This document shows positions 54,771 through 64,000 of a stretch of DNA of 64,000 nucleotides, one piece after another; position 1 is the stretch's first letter; every line of letters starts with the position of its first letter. Source of the DNA: Gluconobacter frateurii (GTDB taxonomy: Bacteria; Pseudomonadota; Alphaproteobacteria; Acetobacterales; Acetobacteraceae). The stretch is taken from the NCBI RefSeq assembly GCF_002723955.1, contig NZ_BEWN01000003.1:434001-498000 (forward strand). The letters run 5' to 3'. The position numbers and the translations under genes are program-made. The notes beneath the pieces are model-generated. The model saw nothing but the letters and a program-made list of their open reading frames with translations, searched no databases and was not told the DNA's origin.

Positions 54771-55673
54771 ATGGATAACCGGATTGGCGAAATGCAGATG
54801 TTTCTGCGTGTCGTGGAAAGCGGCAGTTTTTCGGAAGCGGCTCGCCTGTCGATGACAACGCCCTCAACGATAAGCAAACTGATCGCCCGCGTTGAGACAC
54901 GGCTTGGCGTACGCCTGCTCGAACGTTCGACACGCCGCCTTTCCGTCACGCCGGAAGGGCAGCTTTACTACGAACGCGCTCAGGCACTGATCGGCGATCT
55001 TGACGACATGGAGCATGTGCTTACGACAGGATCGGTTCGGCCAGGCGGCATTATTCGCATCAACGCTTCGGTGGCCTTTGGAGCGCTGGCGGTCGAGCCT
55101 CTCCTTCCAGAATTCTGGTATGCCTATCCGGATATCGTCGTTGATCTGTCGCTCTCCGATGAACTGACGGATCTTTACCTTGATCGTACGGATATCGCTT
55201 TTCGGGTCGGAGCATTACAAGACTCGAATCTGACAGCCCGGCATATCGGCACGGCACGACGTAAGATTGTCGGATCGCCAGATTACCTGAGCCGGTTCGG
55301 CACGCCGCAAAGCATTGATGATCTGGACCGCCACAAATGCCTCGGCTTCAATTTCCGGCGTGCCGCCCCTGTCTGGCCGCTACAGGAGAAAGGCCGCATC
55401 GCCGATCGTATCGTCCGAGGCCCCCTGCTCGCCAATAACGGCGAAACAGTAAGACGCCTGACGCTGCGGGGTGCGGGACTGGCGAGGCTTGGCGATTACC
55501 ATGTGCGCAATGACATCAAGGCCGGCCGCCTTGTTGAGGTTCTGGCTCAAACGGACGCGCAGGACGAAGAAGAGATCCATGCGCTCTATCTGGGCAGCAA
55601 ACAAACGCCCCAGCGCGTGAAGGTATTTCTTGACTTCATCATCCCACGCCTCCAGGCATATATGCGTGCCTAA
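54771..55673 (+). CDS. LysR-family transcriptional regulator
   Basis: 300 residues. N-terminal winged helix (MQMFLRVVESGSFSEAARLSMTTPSTISKLIARVETRLGVRLLERSTRRLSVTPEG shortened here to key parts) and an effector domain with VDLSLSDELTDLYLDRTDIAFRVG. Faces dkgB with about 105 bases between starts; together with mdaB it forms a plausible LysR-controlled redox unit. Confidence 0.9.
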   Translation: MDNRIGEMQMFLRVVESGSFSEAARLSMTTPSTISKLIARVETRLGVRLLERSTRRLSVTPEGQLYYERAQALIGDLDDMEHVLTTGSVRPGGIIRINASVAFGALAVEPLLPEFWYAYPDIVVDLSLSDELTDLYLDRTDIAFRVGALQDSNLTARHIGTARRKIVGSPDYLSRFGTPQSIDDLDRHKCLGFNFRRAAPVWPLQEKGRIADRIVRGPLLANNGETVRRLTLRGAGLARLGDYHVRNDIKAGRLVEVLAQTDAQDEEEIHALYLGSKQTPQRVKVFLDFIIPRLQAYMRA

Positions 55674-55752
55674 CCTACGTTGGTTCACTTAATTTCGGCT
55701 GTTCTGGGCTCCAAAAGCCGACTTGTCCACGTCGCCTTTTCTTCTTTCGGAA

Positions 55753-55770
55753 ATAGGAATTTTTTCCTAT
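55753..55770 (+). terminator. Hairpin after the LysR gene
   Basis: Perfect 7-bp stem ATAGGAA/TTCCTAT with loop TTTT, about 80 bases after the LysR stop. No T tract follows, so termination is weakly supported. Confidence 0.3.
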
Positions 55771-56022
55771 CCAGATCAACATAACATCAGGTGAAGAAAA
55801 TAGTTTATCAGTATGGGTCGCTGGAAGATGTCATGCAGCTTATTCACTTAGGCAATTTTGCATCATGCGCCGAACGACAGATCAAGACGTAGCTTAGACA
55901 TCAGAAATGGTTGCAAGCCTGCATGAGTTGAAATGCCTCTCGCAGAGAGCGCCAGAGATGATCGGACTGTCTTTCCCGGAGGCGCCTTTATACGTGGACG
56001 AGTGCCTGCGGTACATGCCTCG

Positions 56023-56046
56023 AAAAGACCTTTGCGGGTCTTTTTT
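56023..56046 (+). terminator. Intrinsic terminator with no upstream gene
   Basis: Stem AAAAGACC/GGTCTTTT with a 6-base loop and a run of Ts on the + strand. It lies 350 bases after the LysR stop; the transcript it ends is unclear. Confidence 0.65.
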
Positions 56047-57072
56047 GTACCCCTCTCCTATGTCCGATAATAAGAATTAACGGGCATAGGGTGCGATTTT
56101 TAGGAAAAGACAAAGAGTTACCTTTTCACAAATATAAGGTAAAATCCTCAATGAGAGCTGTCGAACCTCCACGTTAGCAAGAGTTCCTGTATATTTAGCC
56201 GTCGCTCCATCGCCATTGTTCTCGCGATCATCAGCACGGTACCCCAGAACACCGTTTCGCAGCCTTGCAGACAAACATAGTGCGTCTCATGCGGTCTATT
56301 AGGCTCTTGGAGCACCGCGGGCCCGAATGACACCTCTTGGCCAGGATGAGAGCGCGAGAATTCGAAACCAGCTGAACTGGCAGCGCGACATTCCTCAAGT
56401 CACAGTAAAACGTGCTATGGTTAGCCTTTAAAAAGACGACCTGTCATCACTCAGGCCCATATCCAGAATGCTTTTGCAGCAAGGCTCCCACACGCCTTGT
56501 TCAACCTAACGGCGAAACCGGACATAGACGGAGTTTCATTTGACGAAGCGCTAATGCATGCCCCGCCAGGAACCACCCGTCCGGAGGAAATGTAGCATGC
56601 CGTTACGGAATCGGAGATTGTCTTCAGACCGACGGGCCCAACGCCCGCGCTCAGAAGGAAGAACCGGGCCAATGATTGCCTATTCCTGATCGAGTGTATT
56701 TTTGACAACTCGGCATAGAAGATAGTTATTATATTCTTTTCGGAAAATAGGAAATTACCATATTACTTACTTTGTAGGTCCTTTATTTTCTTATATTCTA
56801 AAATATTAATCAATACATACCTTGGTATAATAGCCTTATTTTAGGTTGTCAGGATAATGCATCGTCGGTCTCTACACGTCGACACCGATCGTAGGCGGCG
56901 TAAACCAAGCGTATTGTGAAGACGATGATATCTGCTTCGGCCGATCATACGCCATCAGGTTTGCATCAGGCCAGGCCGCTAGATTATTGCAGGCTCCTTT
57001 TCAGACGGATTGGGGGCGGCTTCAGACACGATTAAACAAAGCTCGTTCAACCTGAATAGAACCCTTGTCCCG

Positions 57073-59493
57073 ATGAAGCGTCTTATACTTTCTACCGTGA
57101 TGACCTTTTTTATCATAGATATAGCCCGCCTGCCCCGAGCAATTGCGCAGGCCACATCGCATACAGTGGAAACACGAAAGGCATCGGGTGCACCATCCAT
57201 TGTTCCGGTGCTGAAACATCCGATGCTGCGAAATCGGCACACACACTTGGCGCCTCCACCAACACCTGCAGAAAATATTATTGTTAAAATACACCGACGG
57301 CGTTCGGCTGACGGCGTCACCGGCCTGCAGCCTGGAGGGGGACTGATCAAACCCGAAACAGCAGCAAAATCTGTCAGCACAGTGAGCCGTGACTTCATTC
57401 AGAAACAGTCACCAGCTCAAAATCCACTTCAACTTGTTGAACTTCTCCCCGGTGTTGTCGTCGGCTCTGCCGACCCCTTCGGTCTAACGGGAGGCACAAT
57501 CTCAATACGTGGGCTTGATCAATCCGAGATGGCCATGACCTGGGAAGGCGCACCGGCAACTGATATCGGGATATACACGATCGACACATCTGAATTCGCG
57601 AGCAATGAAGATCTGGAGGATGTGAGCGTTCAACAGGGATCACCAAATTCAGACACACCGACGATCAACGGGTCTGGGGGATTGGTATCGTTTCGTGACC
57701 GCGACCCATCGCGCAAAATGGGTGGGTTGGTGGCACTCGGCTATGGCTCGTTCAACTATCATCGCGAATTCGCACGATTTGATACAGGCGAGATCGGCCA
57801 TAGCGGCATCCGAACCTACGTTTCATACGCCAACCAAAGGGATAATGCGTGGCGCGGCCCGGGGCACGACTCAATCTGGAATCTGGACTGGAAGGCAATC
57901 AAGGAGTGGGGTGCCAACAACAGGATCAGCTTGGTCGGTGCGTACCGCCATTCTATCGAGAATACATGGCCTTCTATGACAATGACTGACTGGAAGACCT
58001 ATGGCCGTAGCTTCACGTGGGACCGTCGATACGCCTTCGGATCCGAAGGCGAGAATTACTGGCGTCTCAACCGCAATCCCTATGACAACATGCTGCTAAG
58101 CGCGCCATCACATTTTACTCTGACAGATCGCTGGCACGTTGATTTCACTCCTTATTTCTGGCACGGCGAAGGCAACAATTCGACCGGTGCCTTCGTAAAT
58201 AATACAAACGGAAATTTCCTGGGAAACGAACCCCTCACACCGGTCCTTACCCTTCCTTACGCGCAACCAGCCAGCGACGGGACCGAAAACGCCATGACCC
58301 TTATGGCCTACCGGAACATACAGTACCGAGGCGGTTTCACGGCCAAAACAGACTACAGGATTGGCAATCATCATGATGTCTATCTTGGATGGTGGTTTGA
58401 TTATTCAAATGACCACGACTCTGCAGTTCTTTCGCCAGTAAACTATAACGGTACGCCACTGGATATTTTCGGGACCACAGACAATATCAAGCTCTCTGAC
58501 GGCCAGCTTCTGGCTTATCAGAACATTTCCACCATTACGACAGTCAATGCTCTTTTCGCTGGCGACCATGCGACTTTCCTCAAAGGAAAGCTGGTGATGG
58601 ATGCGGGGATCAAACTTGCAATGATCAACCGGAACGGCACCAACGAGCTTCCCGGGCCGCAATACAAGGTGGTTCTCAACGATTTCCAACCGCTTCCGGC
58701 CCTCTCGATGCGCTATCAATTCAACAAGAGACATCAGATATTTGCAAGCGTTTCGACCAGCTTTCGCTCCCCCTCAACCCCTACACTTTACGATGCATAT
58801 TATGGTCAGGGTATCTCGTACCAAGGCGTGAAAAACCCCAAGGACGAATATTCCATATCCGAAGAAATTGGATATCGTTATAATGGTCCAATTCTTGTCG
58901 CCAGCGCGACTTACTTCCATTATAATTTCACGAATAGGCAGATCCAAAGTGCAGTGACCGGCACGAATGGAGGCGTTACCGTCGATCTTAACGCTGGTGG
59001 CCAGAACTCCAACGGGGTGTCAGTCGAGCTAGGAACCCGACCAATTAACCACTTTCGACCCTATCTGTCTGGTCAGTATTTGCATGCCACGATCGACAAT
59101 AATATTTCTGGTTTGCCAACGGCTGGGATGACTGCAGTACGATCCCCGCGCTGGACAGGGGCGCTCGGTGTCGACTGGGACAACGGAACGTTCTTCTGGA
59201 ACTACAATATCAGGTATGTCTCGCATCAATATTCGACGCTGATAAACGACGAATATATGCCCGCTTATTATGATATGAATGCCGCTATCGGCGCACGACT
59301 TCCAAGTTACGGTCCCTTGAAAAGCTCCACAATCCAAGTGAATTTCATTAATCTGACCAACAATCATTACCTCTCTGGCATTCAGACCGTAACAACAAAT
59401 GCCACCACGACCCATGGTGTTACGGGCACTGCACCAGACTATTTGGTAGCACCGGGACTTGCTGTGATCGCGACCCTGAAGGCAGGTTTCTGA
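57073..59493 (+). CDS. TonB-dependent outer-membrane receptor
   Basis: About 806 residues. Signal sequence (KRLILSTVMTFFIIDIARLPRAIAQA), plug domain with LQLVELLPGVVVGSADPFGLTGGTISIRGLDQSEMAMTWEGAP, and a beta-barrel ending in Phe (TLKAGF). ATG 57073 is chosen as it begins the signal peptide; an upstream GTG/ATG at 57010 would add an uncharged leader. The LPGV..S.DPFG plug pattern is shared with the receptor at 32877, so the two are distant paralogues. Ligand unknown. Confidence 0.88.
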   Translation: MKRLILSTVMTFFIIDIARLPRAIAQATSHTVETRKASGAPSIVPVLKHPMLRNRHTHLAPPPTPAENIIVKIHRRRSADGVTGLQPGGGLIKPETAAKSVSTVSRDFIQKQSPAQNPLQLVELLPGVVVGSADPFGLTGGTISIRGLDQSEMAMTWEGAPATDIGIYTIDTSEFASNEDLEDVSVQQGSPNSDTPTINGSGGLVSFRDRDPSRKMGGLVALGYGSFNYHREFARFDTGEIGHSGIRTYVSYANQRDNAWRGPGHDSIWNLDWKAIKEWGANNRISLVGAYRHSIENTWPSMTMTDWKTYGRSFTWDRRYAFGSEGENYWRLNRNPYDNMLLSAPSHFTLTDRWHVDFTPYFWHGEGNNSTGAFVNNTNGNFLGNEPLTPVLTLPYAQPASDGTENAMTLMAYRNIQYRGGFTAKTDYRIGNHHDVYLGWWFDYSNDHDSAVLSPVNYNGTPLDIFGTTDNIKLSDGQLLAYQNISTITTVNALFAGDHATFLKGKLVMDAGIKLAMINRNGTNELPGPQYKVVLNDFQPLPALSMRYQFNKRHQIFASVSTSFRSPSTPTLYDAYYGQGISYQGVKNPKDEYSISEEIGYRYNGPILVASATYFHYNFTNRQIQSAVTGTNGGVTVDLNAGGQNSNGVSVELGTRPINHFRPYLSGQYLHATIDNNISGLPTAGMTAVRSPRWTGALGVDWDNGTFFWNYNIRYVSHQYSTLINDEYMPAYYDMNAAIGARLPSYGPLKSSTIQVNFINLTNNHYLSGIQTVTTNATTTHGVTGTAPDYLVAPGLAVIATLKAGF

Positions 59494-59818
59494 GACCCAG
59501 CACCTCGAGCCGAACAATAACACTGATGGAGGTTCTAACTGTAAAGAACCATGCTCTTCCTGGTTAGGAAACGACGAACGCTTTGTAATAGGTAATCTAT
59601 GTTTCCCCCTGGATGGGTCGAACAGAAGAAAGCGGCGCACTGCTCTTGGGTCCACCAGTATCAACGCACGGTTCCTGACTTGGCTGCGGCCATGATCGTC
59701 GGGGAGGCGGTCGGGCTCCTAGCGCTGATGACTATATGGTCAAGCAGATTGATCCTGTCGAACTGACCACGCTCGATCTGAATTAAAATTAGAAATCACT
59801 GCACCGGGAGCGTTCACT
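59494..59818. other. Gap with a short response-regulator scrap
   Basis: About 325 bases without an intact gene. It contains the receiver-domain fragment at 59724-59786, annotated separately; otherwise nothing is recognised. Confidence 0.45.
59724..59786 (+). pseudogene. Response-regulator receiver-domain fragment
   Basis: Twenty codons and a stop reading ADDYMVKQIDPVELTTLD, like the end of a receiver domain (GADDYMVKP.DPVEL) with its conserved Lys. Nothing of the rest of the domain is visible upstream. Confidence 0.45.
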
Positions 59819-60484
59819 GTGAGACAAGCCGGGACCACATATTTATCCTTTCTCGTACGTGAGCTCGTGCACCTTGTCTGTATTACTCTGGCGTGCGCGA
59901 TCACGGAGGTCGTCTGCTATCATGATGCTTCGCACGTCTATGCTGCCATTATGACCGGGAATACCATTGAGTTGGGTTGGGCTCTGGCAGAAGGAAACCT
60001 GTGTAGGGTGTTGCTCATTGCCATCGCACTCAGCTCTTTCTTTGTTGGGTGTATCATCGCCAGCATCTTTCGCAGTCAGTTAAAATCCGTCAGGCGTGTT
60101 TATTGGTTGATGGTATTATTACTTGCCGCGGCCATAGCGGCTCGCACCAACGCATCGTTGCGCATTCCGCTCGAACTTCCCCTGCTTGCCTTTGCCCTGG
60201 CCTTACAGGCAGAGGGCATTTCGCATTTTGCCAACGTTAATCTGCAAACAGTTGTCGTTACAAACAACCTCGTGAAATTCGCGAAAACCTTTACAGCGCG
60301 ATATATTAATCCATCACAGGATATCTCCAGGATCCCGTCGCGCGAAGAAGTCCTTATTCCGGGAATTTGCTGGGTTGCGTTTTGTGCTGGTGCTGCCCTT
60401 GGAGGCTTACTGATTGTCCATCTTGCGTATCCATTGATTGTACCGCTTGGCCTCTTAATCTTCCTTGCCCTGAGGCCGGGCTAA
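59819..60484 (+). CDS. YoaK/DUF1275 family membrane protein
   Basis: 221 residues, about six membrane helices. The MTGNTIELGWALAEG and FANVNLQTVVVTNNLVKFA segments are the DUF1275 signature. GTG 59819 has GGGAG about 9 bases upstream. Function of the family is unknown. The next gene downstream, oxalate decarboxylase, lies about 300 bases away. Confidence 0.85.
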   Translation: MRQAGTTYLSFLVRELVHLVCITLACAITEVVCYHDASHVYAAIMTGNTIELGWALAEGNLCRVLLIAIALSSFFVGCIIASIFRSQLKSVRRVYWLMVLLLAAAIAARTNASLRIPLELPLLAFALALQAEGISHFANVNLQTVVVTNNLVKFAKTFTARYINPSQDISRIPSREEVLIPGICWVAFCAGAALGGLLIVHLAYPLIVPLGLLIFLALRPG

Positions 60485-60782
60485 ACCCGATTAAACGAGA
60501 ATTCCGACGCAAATACTTTGATACCCACAATGGTCAATACAATGCATCTGCACTTAATCAGTTAATTATAATCTTATAATAAACTATATATGAATCATTT
60601 TTATTATATATACATAGTTATAATACATATCCATCGTAATTATATAAGATATTTAAAGCGATCATACCAAAGTATGATCGCCGATAACGATGATTTATTC
60701 TATTCATTGTTGTTAATCTACCGTGATCGTCCAATTTCGGAGTATCGGTATCAATCGCGGTTATGAAAAAGGAGGGCATATA
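60485..60782. other. AT-rich intergenic region before oxalate decarboxylase
   Basis: About 300 bases, very AT-rich between 60530 and 60720, without a gene. Contains the hairpin at 60658-60681 and should contain the oxalate decarboxylase promoter. Confidence 0.5.
60658..60681. promoter_or_regulatory. Perfect 10-bp inverted repeat
   Basis: GCGATCATAC and GTATGATCGC around a CAAA loop, about 100 bases before the oxalate decarboxylase start. No T tract follows. Could be a regulator site or an RNA hairpin in the leader. Confidence 0.4.
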
Positions 60783-61958
60783 ATGACTGATGACCTACCA
60801 TGGGGTGTCTCTTCAGCCGACGAAAATCCGCAGCCACGCCGTGACAACCGTGGTGGCACGATACAGGGGCCACGCAATCTATCCCTGGAGCGCGAAAATC
60901 CTGACCTCCTAGCCTCTCCCGACACAGATGCCGGAACTATCCCGAATTTGAAATTTTCCTATGCGATGGCACGAAATCGCCTCGGAACAGGGGGATGGGC
61001 ACGGGAAATCACGGTTCGTGAACTTCCAATAGCCACGACGTTGGCGGCAGTAAATATGCGTCTTAATCGGGGCGGATACCGCGAGCTTCATTATCACAAA
61101 GAAGCCGAATGGGGGCTGATGCTTTCGGGGCGAGCGCGCGTTACGGCGATTGACCCCCAAGGGCGTAACTTCATGGATGACGTCGAAGCGGGTGATATCT
61201 GGAATTTTCCCGCTGGAATTCCCCATTCCATCCAGGGGCTGGATGATGATGGCTGTGAATTCCTTCTGGTCTTCGATGACGGAAGTTTTTCCGAGAACGA
61301 GACTTTTCTCATAAGCGACTGGCTCGTTCATACGCCGCCTCACATTCTGGCCAAGAATTTCGGAGTACCGGAGAGCAAATTCAAAGATTTGCCTCGCGAC
61401 GTAGAACATACGCGCTGGATTTTTTCTGGAAAAGTTCCCGGTCCTATCGAGCAGGATAAAGTGCATGCGCCGCAAGGGGAAACGCCAGTCAGGTATACCC
61501 ACAAATTCATGCAACAGATACCCATCCGCACAGCAGGCGGAAAGGTCAGAATCGTTGACTCCAGAAATTTCCCGGCAGCAAGCACGATTGCTGCGGCGCT
61601 TGTTGTTGTTGAACCGGGCAAACTTCGCGAGCTTCACTGGCATAGCAGCAACGATGAGTGGCAATATTTTATCCGCGGAAAAGCCAGGATGACCGTCTTC
61701 GCTTCCGGGGGAAAGGCGAGGACCTTCGATTATAGCGCCGGAGATGTTGGCTATGTGCCTTTTGGCATGGGCCATTATCTTGAAAATATTGGGAACGAGC
61801 CTCTTGTCTTTCTGGAAGCCTTTAAAAGTTCTGTTTTCACGGACTTTTCTGCCAACCAGTGGCTTGCTCTCTCTCCTCCCGAGATGGTGAAGGCGCATCT
61901 CAATGTTGATGATGAAACGGTGGAAGCACTTTCAAAGGCGAAGCCTCTGATCGTTTGA
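60783..61958 (+). CDS. oxdC: Oxalate decarboxylase (bicupin)
   Basis: About 391 residues, the usual length of OxdC. Two cupin domains each carry a manganese site: LHYHKEAEWGLML with RVTAI in the first, and LHWHSSNDEWQYF with ARMTV in the second. The lid loop reads SENETF; its Glu matches the residue that favours decarboxylase over oxidase activity. Converts oxalate to formate and CO2, consuming a proton, which aids acid tolerance. AAGGAGGG lies just upstream of ATG 60783. No signal peptide. Confidence 0.92.
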   Translation: MTDDLPWGVSSADENPQPRRDNRGGTIQGPRNLSLERENPDLLASPDTDAGTIPNLKFSYAMARNRLGTGGWAREITVRELPIATTLAAVNMRLNRGGYRELHYHKEAEWGLMLSGRARVTAIDPQGRNFMDDVEAGDIWNFPAGIPHSIQGLDDDGCEFLLVFDDGSFSENETFLISDWLVHTPPHILAKNFGVPESKFKDLPRDVEHTRWIFSGKVPGPIEQDKVHAPQGETPVRYTHKFMQQIPIRTAGGKVRIVDSRNFPAASTIAAALVVVEPGKLRELHWHSSNDEWQYFIRGKARMTVFASGGKARTFDYSAGDVGYVPFGMGHYLENIGNEPLVFLEAFKSSVFTDFSANQWLALSPPEMVKAHLNVDDETVEALSKAKPLIV

Positions 61959-62099
61959 TGCCAGCTAAAGATCTCAGGGGAAATGGCTGCTACAAAGCGT
62001 CCTGCATGATAGCATAATGACGTCCCATTCGTCGGCAGTCCCTCCTCTGCATCCGCGCAGGTCGATAAAAAGGGAAAAGGCGAACTGAAAGGAACGACC

Positions 62100-64000
62100 G
62101 TGCCTGTATTGATACGTGGCAACGAGCCGGGACAGTTTCAAATGTACTGGCTTCGACTGGCAGCCGGGGGCATCGCGTTATTCATTTTTTTGATAAACAC
62201 GATGACACCGCTACGCGATGCGTTCGCCGTGCTCTATGTACTAGTCGTTCTCCTGATCGCCAATACCTGTGGTTTACGCACCATAATCATTACTGGGTGT
62301 GCCTGCATTGTCCTGACCTTCGTTTCCTTTTTGATCAAACATTTTGGCGAGCCGTTTAATGGCGCCTATCTACGGCTCGCGGTCAGTATCACTGCGATCG
62401 GGGTGGCAACGATGCTCTCCGTGCGAGATCGACGGACACGCGACGCGTTGTCCGAACAGGTTCGTATGTTGGCGTTTACCCATGATACAGTTATCGTGCG
62501 TGATGCTGAAGATACTATTATCGGCTGGAATGATGGTGCTACCAAACTGTATGGCTGGCGCTCTGACGAAGCAATCGGAAGCAAAGGTGCAGTTCTTCTT
62601 CATGGCAGGAATATTTCCTCGCGTGCGACAGAAGAACTCCAGGCTACCGGCCAGTGGAGTGGCGAAATTACAAGAAAACGCCGCGACGGACAGTGGATCG
62701 TCCTCGATGCCCGCTGGATTGCGCGGCTCGATAGCAGCGGCAGGGCCTGCGGTGTCATAGAATTCGGCGCGGACTTAACAGAACAGAAGCAGGCAACTGC
62801 CGAGCGGGAGCGTTCTGAGCAGCAATATAGCGCAATTTTTCAGGCTGTCGGGTTTGCTATTTATGAAGTTGACTGCTCGATCATCAATATTCTGGCACAT
62901 GATGCAACCGGATTGTCCGTAGATACCCTTCAGAAACGTCTCGAACAGCTTTCCGACAAGCCTTATATCCGCGATGCAAACCATGCGGGGGCAGAACTGG
63001 CAGGTCAGCCCACCCCGCGCGATATGGCAGGAAAATCGATATCCGCACTGTTCATCGATCAGAAAGTCTGGATCGACATTCTATGCAGCATCGTAAGGGG
63101 GAAGATCGATTACACAGTTGAAACAACATTTACCGGTCCTGAAGGGCGTCAGGTTGATGTGGTCCTGCGTGTCACACGTCCAACGGCCGACATTGGGTTT
63201 CGCAGGATCCTCGTCATGGCACTCGACGTAACGGAGCGTAACGATGTGCAGATGAAACTACGGGCTGCCCACGCTGAACTGGCACATGCCGACCGAATTA
63301 CAACGCTTGGACAACTGGCTGTCTCGATTGCACATGAGGTGAACCAGCCCTTATCCGCCATTACAACCTTCGCAAATTCAGGGCAACGCTGGCTGTCTCG
63401 AACCCCGCCAAATATCAGCGAAGCTCTCGCCTGCTTCGATCAGATCGCAGCTAACAGCAGCCGGGCGGCAGAAGTCATTACACGCGTACGTGCCCTGACC
63501 ACAAAGGAAACAAGCTTTCACACGGAGTTGGATCTCGGAGACTTGGCAAAAGAAGTGACGCTTCTTCTTCGCCAGGAAAGTGCCGGAAAGCAGGTTGAGA
63601 TCAGAACATATTATGACCCGGCCACCTCTCTGGTTTCGGGAGATCGGATACAACTCCAGCAGATTATCATGAACGTCATGATGAACGCCATCCAGGCAAT
63701 GAGTGCTATCACGGATCGGGCACGGATTCTTGAAATCCACATCAAGCCAGCCCTTTTTCCCAAGACTGGTGCGCTGATGAGTTTCCAAGACACAGGGCCA
63801 GGATTCAACAGTTCCACCGAAGCGGATCTTTTCGAACCTTTTGTAACGACAAAGGCACAAGGGATGGGCATGGGACTTTCGATCTGCCGTGAGATAGCCT
63901 GTATGCACGGCGGAGCCATCGAGGCGGCAAACCACCTTCCGTACGGAGCTGTAGTAACGGTTACTCTCCCCCTCCCCGCGACATCCAATGACAGGCCAAA
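62100..64000 (+). CDS. PAS-domain sensor histidine kinase (FixL/NtrB-like), 3' end outside window
   Basis: At least 633 residues, open to the window end. GTG 62100 has AAAGGAAC 3-4 bases upstream. The first 110 residues contain about four membrane helices. A PAS domain follows (AFTHDTVIVRDAEDTIIGWNDGATKLYGW), then a second PAS-like region. The kinase core has H box SIAHEVNQPLSAI with phospho-accepting His at residue 412, N box QQIIMNVMMNAIQAM, G1 DTGPGF, F box FEPFVTTK and G2 GMGMGLSI. It resembles the FixL/DctB class. The cognate regulator is presumably just outside the window; only a receiver fragment (59724) is inside. Confidence 0.92.
   Translation, partial: MPVLIRGNEPGQFQMYWLRLAAGGIALFIFLINTMTPLRDAFAVLYVLVVLLIANTCGLRTIIITGCACIVLTFVSFLIKHFGEPFNGAYLRLAVSITAIGVATMLSVRDRRTRDALSEQVRMLAFTHDTVIVRDAEDTIIGWNDGATKLYGWRSDEAIGSKGAVLLHGRNISSRATEELQATGQWSGEITRKRRDGQWIVLDARWIARLDSSGRACGVIEFGADLTEQKQATAERERSEQQYSAIFQAVGFAIYEVDCSIINILAHDATGLSVDTLQKRLEQLSDKPYIRDANHAGAELAGQPTPRDMAGKSISALFIDQKVWIDILCSIVRGKIDYTVETTFTGPEGRQVDVVLRVTRPTADIGFRRILVMALDVTERNDVQMKLRAAHAELAHADRITTLGQLAVSIAHEVNQPLSAITTFANSGQRWLSRTPPNISEALACFDQIAANSSRAAEVITRVRALTTKETSFHTELDLGDLAKEVTLLLRQESAGKQVEIRTYYDPATSLVSGDRIQLQQIIMNVMMNAIQAMSAITDRARILEIHIKPALFPKTGALMSFQDTGPGFNSSTEADLFEPFVTTKAQGMGMGLSICREIACMHGGAIEAANHLPYGAVVTVTLPLPATSNDRP

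Larger units (their letters stand above)
55674..57072. other. Long non-coding region
   Basis: About 1.4 kb with no supported gene on either strand. It contains a hairpin at 55753-55770, a strong terminator at 56023-56044 and an AT-rich stretch at about 56700-56840. Short open frames match no family I know. It may be decayed sequence plus a small RNA. Confidence 0.45.

Noticed and set aside
55907-56080. A 57-codon open frame starting with ATG in the gene-free region
   Set aside because: A strong terminator hairpin lies inside it, there is no good ribosome site and the peptide resembles nothing known.
56451-56708. 85-codon minus-strand frame in the 56 kb gap
   Set aside because: No recognisable motif, no ribosome site and lying in decayed-looking sequence.
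1-64000. CRISPR array, prophage, tRNA or replication origin
   Set aside because: No regularly spaced repeats, phage structural genes, tRNA-like cloverleaf or DnaA-box cluster was seen by eye.

Overview
The window looks like chromosome from an acetic acid bacterium (Acetobacteraceae, probably Acetobacter or a close genus; genus-level confidence is moderate). Pointers are an L-sorbosone-dehydrogenase-type PQQ enzyme, a periplasmic molybdenum aldehyde dehydrogenase with a triheme cytochrome c subunit, a decayed Hint_2-domain gene of the kind common in this family, oxalate decarboxylase, and many periplasmic dehydrogenases. No rRNA, tRNA or CRISPR array was seen.

Layout. 1-5.2 kb: a small amine/amino-acid oxidation module (MFS transporter, two DAO-type FAD oxidoreductases, a HAD hydrolase, a cupin). 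5.2-7.0 kb: remains of IS5- and IS110-family elements. 7.3-15.8 kb: one giant gene for a cyclic beta-1,2-glucan synthase (NdvB/Cgs type) whose 5' end is strikingly AT-rich. 16.1-18.2 kb: a YghU-type glutathione transferase and a Hint_2 pseudogene. 18.2-24.0 kb: the four-gene ligase-associated DNA-repair set (PdeM, DEXH helicase, MBL exonuclease, ATP-dependent ligase) as two divergent pairs. 24.8-32.5 kb: a cytoplasmic amine catabolism operon (aminotransferase, tautomerase, permease, aldehyde dehydrogenase, PuuB-like oxidase) divergent from a MocR regulator. 32.9-35.3 kb: a TonB-dependent receptor.

35.5-47.0 kb is the most interesting part: a tryptophan-tryptophylquinone (TTQ) amine dehydrogenase operon (mauB-E-D-A order) with two c-type cytochromes, an opposing cytochrome bc1 operon (petA-petB-petC) carrying a second MauD-like protein, a periplasmic 2Fe-2S/molybdopterin/triheme aldehyde dehydrogenase, and a PuuR-like XRE-cupin regulator. 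Together these could oxidise amines to aldehydes and then acids outside the cytoplasm and feed electrons to the respiratory chain. The cytoplasmic PuuB/aldehyde dehydrogenase/aminotransferase genes would handle amines that are imported.

47.3-55.7 kb is visibly more GC-rich and contains three consecutive decayed genes (LysR regulator, quinone oxidoreductase, DeoR regulator), followed by intact sugar/redox genes (Gfo/Idh/MocA oxidoreductase, UPF0303, sorbosone-type dehydrogenase, MdaB, DkgB, LysR). 55.7-57.0 kb is largely non-coding. 57.1-64.0 kb holds a second TonB-dependent receptor, a YoaK/DUF1275 membrane protein, a bicupin oxalate decarboxylase and a PAS-domain sensor histidine kinase that runs off the window end.
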